Source: Prosopocoilus inquinatus
Lineage: Eukaryota > Arthropoda > Insecta > Coleoptera > Lucanidae
Length of the DNA: 64,000 bases
Reading direction: 5' to 3'
Assembly (NCBI GenBank): GCA_036172665.1
Contig: CM069877.1
Location: forward strand, 11,428,501-11,492,500
Positions within the stretch are counted from its first letter, which is position 1, and each line of letters begins with the position of its first letter. Positions 58,141 to 64,000 of the stretch are shown here, in pieces. A program made the position numbers and the translations under genes. The notes below the pieces were generated by a model that searched no databases, had not been told where the DNA came from, and saw only the letters and a list, made by a program, of their open reading frames with translations.

Positions 58141-58284
58141 CTAGCACTTGTTGACATCTGGTGGCGTTACAAGGAACTCGTCTGCCCGCTTGTGGTCATT
58201 TAAAGCCTTCACAGTGTACTGATCTTGGGGCAACTCCGATTTGCGACGCACCAGAGGTTTGTTTGTGTTACGAGCTTTACGAGC
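58141..58284 (-). CDS. Probable last coding exon of an unidentified gene
   Basis: Minus strand: acceptor cggaatttctag|, then a frame of 47 codons ending TAG at 58143-58141. It reads [20 protein letters not shown], then [27 protein letters not shown]. The segment is charged and basic then mixed, with balanced codon use unlike the A/T-rich surroundings. It has a good pyrimidine-containing acceptor and a terminal stop. RRKSELP resembles a phosphorylation-type basic site. I do not recognise the protein. Upstream exons would lie to the right, probably beyond 64000, so the repeats at 58539-64000 would be intronic. Phase 0 is assumed; without the upstream exon it is not certain. Confidence 0.55.
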   Translation of the reverse strand, partial: ARKARNTNKPLVRRKSELPQDQYTVKALNDHKRADEFLVTPPDVNKC

Positions 58285-58538
58285 CTAGAAATTCCGATTA
58301 AGACAAAATTACAACAAAAAAAAAGAAAGAAAACAGCATAGGAGCAGCGCACACACACAAGAACTACTATTATTCTTATTTTCATTAGTCCATTAAAAAA
58401 AAAATTAATTAACAATAATTCCACCACGCACCACGTCGGGGAAAGTTGAAAACCGCAAGCAGACTTAGTCACTCAGTAAGCGTAAAGTCTTCAGTAAGAC
58501 TTAGTGACCTCACCCTATATAATTTAATAATCACTATA

Positions 58539-61477
58539 CAGGGTGGGAATAAAAAACTTTACCAAACTTCGGCAGGCGATAACAGAAAACAAAACGAGAA
58601 AAAAATTCTAATAAACCCAGGTCTAATACTCAACTGTTTTCGAGTTATAATAATTTTTTCCTAATTTTGATTTTCATTTGTTGCTTCTTCTGGGCGGAAT
58701 GTATTTTTCGGTTTAAATTATTTGTAATTTTTAATTTTCTTGCCAGAGTTAAACTGACTTAGGTTCAATGTCACTGCATTTTATTATTTTTTTACTTTTA
58801 ATTCCTTTAATTTTTATTTCTTTTAAATGGATTTCTGGGCCGACATGCACTTTTCAGTTTAAATTCTTTATAATTTTAATTTTTTTGGTAAAGTTAGGAG
58901 GAGTTAGGTTCAATGTTACTGCATTTTGTTAATTTTTTACTTTTAATTCATTTAATTTTTATTTGTTTTACATGGATTTCTGGGCCGACATGCACTTTTC
59001 GGTTTAAATTTTTTATAATTTTAATTTTTTGCTAAAGTTAGGCGGAGTTAGGTTGAATATTACTGCATTTTATTAATTTTTTATTTTAATTCCTTTAATT
59101 TTTATTTCTTTTACATGAATTTCTGGACAGACATGCACTTTTCGGTTTAAATTCTTTATAATTTTAATTTTTTTGCTAAAGAGGCGGAGTTAGGTTCAAT
59201 ATTACTGCATTTCGTTAATTTTTTACTTTTAATTCCTTTAATTTTTATTTTTTTTTAACGGATTTCTGGACCAACATGCACTTTTCGGTTTTAAATTCTT
59301 TATAATTTTAATTTTTTTGCTAAAGTTAGGCGGAGTTAGGTTCAATGTTATTGCATTTTGTTAATTTTTTTTTACTTTTAATTCCTTAATTTTTTTTCTT
59401 TTACATGGATTTCTGGGCCGACATAGACTGTTCAGTTTAATTTTTTTGTAATTTTAAATTATTTTGCCAAAGTTACAAGGAGTTAGGTTCAATTTTATTG
59501 CATTTTATTTTTATTTTTATTCCTTAAATTTTTTTCATGAATTGAATAGAACTATGTTAGGAGGATTGAGAAGGTCGAATTTGCATTAATTGTGCTTGAG
59601 ATTGGTTAAGCGTAATTTTAATTCATTTTTAATTTTTTTAATTGCGTTGGTTTTTTCACTTTTCTTAATTTTTAATTTCGCTTGAACAGAGTCAGATTGA
59701 ATTCAGTTGAATTTATCATGAGTGTCTTTAGTTAAGCTTCATTTTAACTGATTTTTTTACATTTTTTAATTTTTTTGTTTAATTTTTTAATACTCAAATG
59801 TTTTCGAGTTTTAATTATTTTTTCTAATTTTGATTGTCATTTGTTTCTTATTTTTCTGGATCGACTTGGTCTTTACGGTTTAAGTCTTTTGTAATTCCTA
59901 ATTTTTTGCGTATAGTTAGGTGGGGTTAGATTCAATTTTATTTTTTATTTTTACATAGATTGAATATATGGATTGAGTGATTTTTATTTTTTTAATTGCA
60001 TTTGTTTTTTCACATTTCTTAATTTTTTGCTTAGCTTGAGTAGAGCCATATTGAGTTCAGTTGGGTTGAACTGACATTGAGATTCTTTGGTTAAGCTTTA
60101 AGTTCAACTGTTTTTTTTTACATTTTTTCCTTTTAATTTTTTTGAAGTCTATTCTTATTCGATGAAAATGGTAAAAAAAAACCTTTCATTTTATTTTTTT
60201 GTTTAATTTTTTAATACTCGATTGTTTTCAAGTTTCTATTATTTTTTCCAATTGTGATTTTCATTTGTTTCTTACTTTTCTGGGTCGATTTGGACTTTTC
60301 GGTTTAAATTTTTTGTAATTTTTAATTTTTTCCAAAATTAGGCGGAGTTAAATTCAATTTTATTGCAATTTATTAACTTTTTCTTTTAATTTTTTTTACA
60401 TGAATTGAATAGATGGACTGAATGATTTTTATTTTTTTTTTAATTGCGTTTGTTTTTTTTTCATATTTCTTAATTTTTTTTATTTCACTTGAAGAGTCAA
60501 TTTTAGTTCAATTGGATTGAAATGACCTTGAGATTCTTTGGTTTAGCTTAATTTTAATTGGTTTTTTACGAGTAGATAAAACAGCGACACCCTACGATTG
60601 CTTTTTTTCACATTTTCTGCTTTTATTTTTATTATTATTTTTTTAAATTTTGTTGCAAATCGTTTTTGAAGAGTTATTCTTAAGTTCACTTTGGTTGAAT
60701 TTACCTTGGCATTCTTTAGTTCAGCTTAATTTTAATTGGCATTTAACATTTTTTCCTTTTAATTTTTTGGCAATCAGTTGTTTCCAAGTTTTCATATATT
60801 TTTCAACTCTTTCATCTGATCGACTGAGTTTGGCCTTGAATTTTCGTTTTCCTCTTGAATTGTAAGTTTTTTGTAACTTTCCAATTTTTTGCTCGAATTA
60901 AGCGGAGTTAGGATTTTTTACTTTTAATTCTATTATTTTTTTACATGTATTGATTACAATTAGGTTAGAAGAATTGAGAAAGTTGAGTTCACTTGGATTT
61001 GGTTGACCTTGAGATTGGTTAAACGTAATTTTAATTCATTTTTTATTTTTATTTTTTTACCTTTTGTTTTTTCATATTTTTTAACTTTATTTCCCTCGAA
61101 AAATAAAGTTATATTGAGTTCAGTTTGGATCAATTGACCTTCAATTGCCCTTGAGATTCTTTCTTTAATTTTAATTGATTTTTAACATTTTTTCCTTTTA
61201 ATTTTTTTCTGAATAGTTTAAACAGCGACATCCTACGATCGCTTTTTGACCTAACATTGCATTAACACTTTTTTTCGTCTAATTTTTCTTTAATAGAATT
61301 AGATTAAGTTCAATTGCGTTAGGTTGACCCTGAAACGCTTGGGAATTAATGAATTCATTTTAAATGTTTAACTTTCTTTTCTATTTTTTACTCGAACAGA
61401 GTTACGTTGGATTGACCTTGAGTCCCCCCGGGATCCTGCAGAAAACGATGCGTGTAAAGTTTTTTATTAACACCCTG
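58539..61477. mobile_element. TIR-bounded element filled with tandem repeats
   Basis: The left end reads cagggtgggaataaaaaact, then ttac. The right end on the minus strand reads cagggtgttaataaaaaact, then ttac. Both are next to TA. Almost all of the interior is a diverged T-rich tandem array. There is no transposase, so it would need one supplied in trans. Confidence 0.65.
58650..61420. repeat. ~150-bp T-rich tandem array inside the TIR element
   Basis: The landmark gatttctgggccgacatgca or a variant lies near 58829, 58975, 59118, 59260 and 59408, and more diverged copies follow. Units also carry cggtttaaattctttataat, gctaaagttaggcggagtta and ggttcaatgttactgcattt. From about 59600 a related longer form with gagattctttggttaagctt takes over. 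Fragments of the acagcgacatcctacgatcg repeat are embedded at 60583 and 61223. Confidence 0.82.
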
Positions 61478-61636
61478 TATGTATATGCACAGATTCCATG
61501 AACATAACAACAAATAAAATTAAAATAAAAACTCTACATCGATCACAGATTGAACGCAACATTCAACTTACTTCTATGGTACCTGTTATAACATTTGCTA
61601 TCGTATTGTAACAGAATTTTGGGTGAATGAAGTGTA

Positions 61637-62429
61637 CAGGGTGACTCGTAATAAGTGTCCGACCTTTTAGAAGCGTATCTATTAAGGTTCTTGTAACAGA
61701 TACTCGATGTAACCTTTCTACACTCTATTTTTTATTGACAGGCGGTAAATCCGAATGTGGTTCTCCTATTAATCATTTATTCGTGTTCTTTTTTTATTTT
61801 ATTAAAACAGCAACTAGTTAGCAACGATTGGGGGCAAGTTTGAAATTTTTTGTCGTCTGTTAATTATGTAATAAATTATACCAATCTGTAAAATCCGCCC
61901 ATCAATAAAAAATAGAGTATAGTTATACGCTTTAGTCACTTGATTGGTGAATGACTCACGTACGTCGCACAATGATTCGCAGTTTTTTTTTTTTTTAATT
62001 GTGAAGTTCCTCAAGCATATTAATGGGGTCTTCAAAAACTGAATTTTTCACGTGTAATACTTGATTAAACAGGATTTTCATCACTTTAAACCAATTAATT
62101 AACTTTAATCAATGCCGATACAACTGAACAAGGGATTTATACCGAAACGGCAAACATGTTTTGTTTTGTTTTTTTTAATCGAGAGTTCATTGCTGTTTGG
62201 ACCCAGGGAAGCCATTCTAGTGACCAACAATCAATTTGCATCTGAGTTTTCAATACATTTTTTCTTAAAATTTACACACACTGGCTAGACCCCCTATATC
62301 GACAGATTTTTTTTTTTTTTGCTTTGCTCTTTCGAATACCATCTGTGATTTTTTTGTCACAGTTTATGCTTAGAAATAAATTTGATTTGATTTGATTAAC
62401 GGGTCGGACTCTTATTTTGAATGACCCTG
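61637..62429. mobile_element. TIR-bounded element, TA-flanked
   Basis: The left end reads cagggtgactcgtaataagt, then gtccgacc. The right end on the minus strand reads cagggtcattcaaaataaga, then gtccgacc. TA on both sides. The interior contains no recognised transposase; a 73-codon minus-strand frame is unsupported. Confidence 0.7.
62310..62398 (+). mobile_element. Non-LTR retrotransposon 3' tail (candidate)
   Basis: tcacagtttatgcttagaaa is followed by taaatttgatttgatttgat, an oligo (TTTGA) tail of the kind that ends some RTE/CR1-like elements. It lies just inside the right TIR of the element at 61637-62429, so it may have inserted there or be part of it. Confidence 0.4.
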
Positions 62430-62431
62430 TA

Positions 62432-63239
62432 TAAATTAAATGAAAATGCCTTTAGTGTGAGGCGGAGGCGATCGTTAACCGAAAAAAGGACTATTCTTTT
62501 TTGTGAAAGCCAAAAATAGGCAGGCGAGTTGAGTTAGTGGGGTGGCACTCTCAAATAGTTTGCACAAACAAAAAGAAAAAAATAGGAGTACATAAATAAA
62601 AATAAAATTTGGTTAAGTATAGCAAAACACTATTACATCCACTTACAGATCAAAAAAGGTCTTGCGTTAGAAATTTGGTACTAAAAGTGTGAAAAAAAAT
62701 AAACAGTATCAGTACAATCGTTCGCTAAAAATTAAAAAAAAAATATGCGTTAAAAGTCATTTTGTTTTTTTTTTCCCTTACACATTCTAATATATCAAAA
62801 AATAACATTCTTTATATTAAATAAATTAAATAATAATAAAATTTATAATGCGGCCATCACTAAGAAGAAATTAAAGTCACAACATGAAGCTTGATTTATT
62901 TATTATTATTTTTCTAAGAGACAGAGAAATGCAACTCTGTTACGCCAAAAAAAAAAAAACAAAGTCTTTTAGAATTGCATGCCTCAAATTTGAAAGACAC
63001 GAGTCTGGCTTATTTATGTTAAAAAAATAAGTAATTGTGCAACGCTTTATAATCCGAAAAGCACGCAACGTTTCGTTCCTTGATAAAGAAAAAATACAGG
63101 CTGTTTGAACTTCGTCTATAAATCTAGGGTCTAGAAGATAAAATTATTTTCTGCCTCAGCTGGGAGGGAACGAGGGGAGGGGGATTCCCCTCAGACCAAA
63201 AACAATAGTATGTTACTAGTCAAAGAAAAAAAATTCCGC
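62432..63239. other. AT-rich DNA, no gene seen
   Basis: Possible intron of the gene ending at 58141. No coding frame or repeat recognised. Confidence 0.4.
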
Positions 63240-64000
63240 ACAGGATGTCAAAAATATTTCTTTTTGCGTTCCACATTTTCTATTTTTTTTGTTCTTATTC
63301 ACAAACATATCGTTATTGCCATGGCAAAGTCACATTGACAAGTTTGACAGTTGGCGGGGGGAGGGGGGGGGCTCCACAGACCAAAAACAAGTATTTTATT
63401 TGTCAAGAAAATTTTCTCAGTATAAGATTTCTTTTTACGTATCAAATTTTCTATTTTTTTTATTTTTGTTTTTCACATACACATCGTTATTGTCATGGCA
63501 ACGTCACATTGACAAGTTTGACAGTTGACAATCCATAAAAGTTGTCAAAAACGCACTTCGCAAATATTTTCCTTAAAATTTCAAAGTTTTTGCTTTTCTT
63601 TGAGTATACGTTGTTGTTACCATTCACATACCTACACGTCATGTCATCACGTTATTGTCATGGTAATGTCACTTTGTCACAAGTTTGACAGCCATTAAAT
63701 TTATTAAAAGTGGATTTTGTAGTAAAATTTTTCTTGCATCCCACATTTACTATTTTTTACAGTGTACAGTTTATGTTGTTGTTATTTATTGACATGCAAA
63801 CACTCTGTCATTCTTACAACATCACCTTAAAAAGTTTGACAGTTCATGGTCAACAGAATTATGAATAGCACACTTTGTACGTATTTTTTCCTTGCATACT
63901 ACATTTTCCATTTTTCTTTCAGCCTACCTACGATGTTATTGTTCACTTATACGCAAAGTTATTGTCATGTCACTTTAACAAGTTTGACAGTTGACAACCG
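63240..64000. repeat. ~165-bp tandem array running off the window
   Basis: The core cgttattgtcatggcaa, cgtcacattgacaagtttga, cagttg occurs near 63310, 63485 and 63650, with two more diverged copies near 63800 and 63955. Units begin with aaaatatttctttttgc-like sequence. Units 1 and 2 are most alike. The array continues past 64000. Confidence 0.85.

Overview
The window is animal nuclear DNA, most likely from an insect. The evidence is a spliced GT-AG gene, an insect-like U2 snRNA gene, and Transib, BEL/Pao, rosa-type mariner and jockey/CR1-like elements set in AT-rich, repeat-dense DNA. A beetle would fit, but the sequence alone does not fix the order. Very little of the 64 kb is host coding sequence.

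Host genes. The one clearly recognised protein gene is GPAA1, a subunit of the GPI transamidase. It lies on the minus strand at 32458-46255 in six exons that join in frame to 2046 nt (681 codons plus stop). Its three large introns are filled with repeats. A U2 snRNA gene or close pseudogene lies at 49699-49881 (+). A probable last coding exon of an unidentified minus-strand gene lies at 58141-58284, with the rest of that gene beyond the right edge.

Left part (1-12 kb). An LTR-like sequence (157-1086) is followed by two tandem arrays with units of about 294 bp and about 230 bp. Next comes an element with internal ~300-bp tandem units, starting near 5756. This element has been split twice. The first insertion is a TIR-bounded block (7728-11828) that carries a decayed non-LTR retrotransposon. 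The second is a Transib transposon (12069-22165).

Transib nest (12-22.2 kb). The Transib element is RAG1-like, has a broken transposase gene, and is flanked by a 5-bp CGCCG duplication. A young BEL/Pao retrotransposon (15000-21341, minus strand) with nearly identical ~443-bp LTRs and an ATTTT duplication sits inside its transposase gene.

Middle (22.3-46 kb). Several tandem arrays fill 23-30.6 kb. GPAA1 follows. Its introns hold foldback elements, a second copy of the ~300-bp-unit element, a TIR-bounded 1.9-kb block, a tRNA-derived SINE candidate and a regular 395-bp array in which every unit is itself an inverted repeat.

Right part (46-64 kb). Several short inverted-repeat elements (MITEs) surround the U2 locus, some as oppositely oriented pairs. 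A broken DD41D mariner with ~35-bp TIRs lies at 51005-52765. A TIR-bounded element filled with T-rich tandem repeats (58539-61477), a second cagggtg-ended element (61637-62429) and a tandem array running off the window complete it. Most long open frames in the T-rich arrays are compositional and are not annotated as genes.
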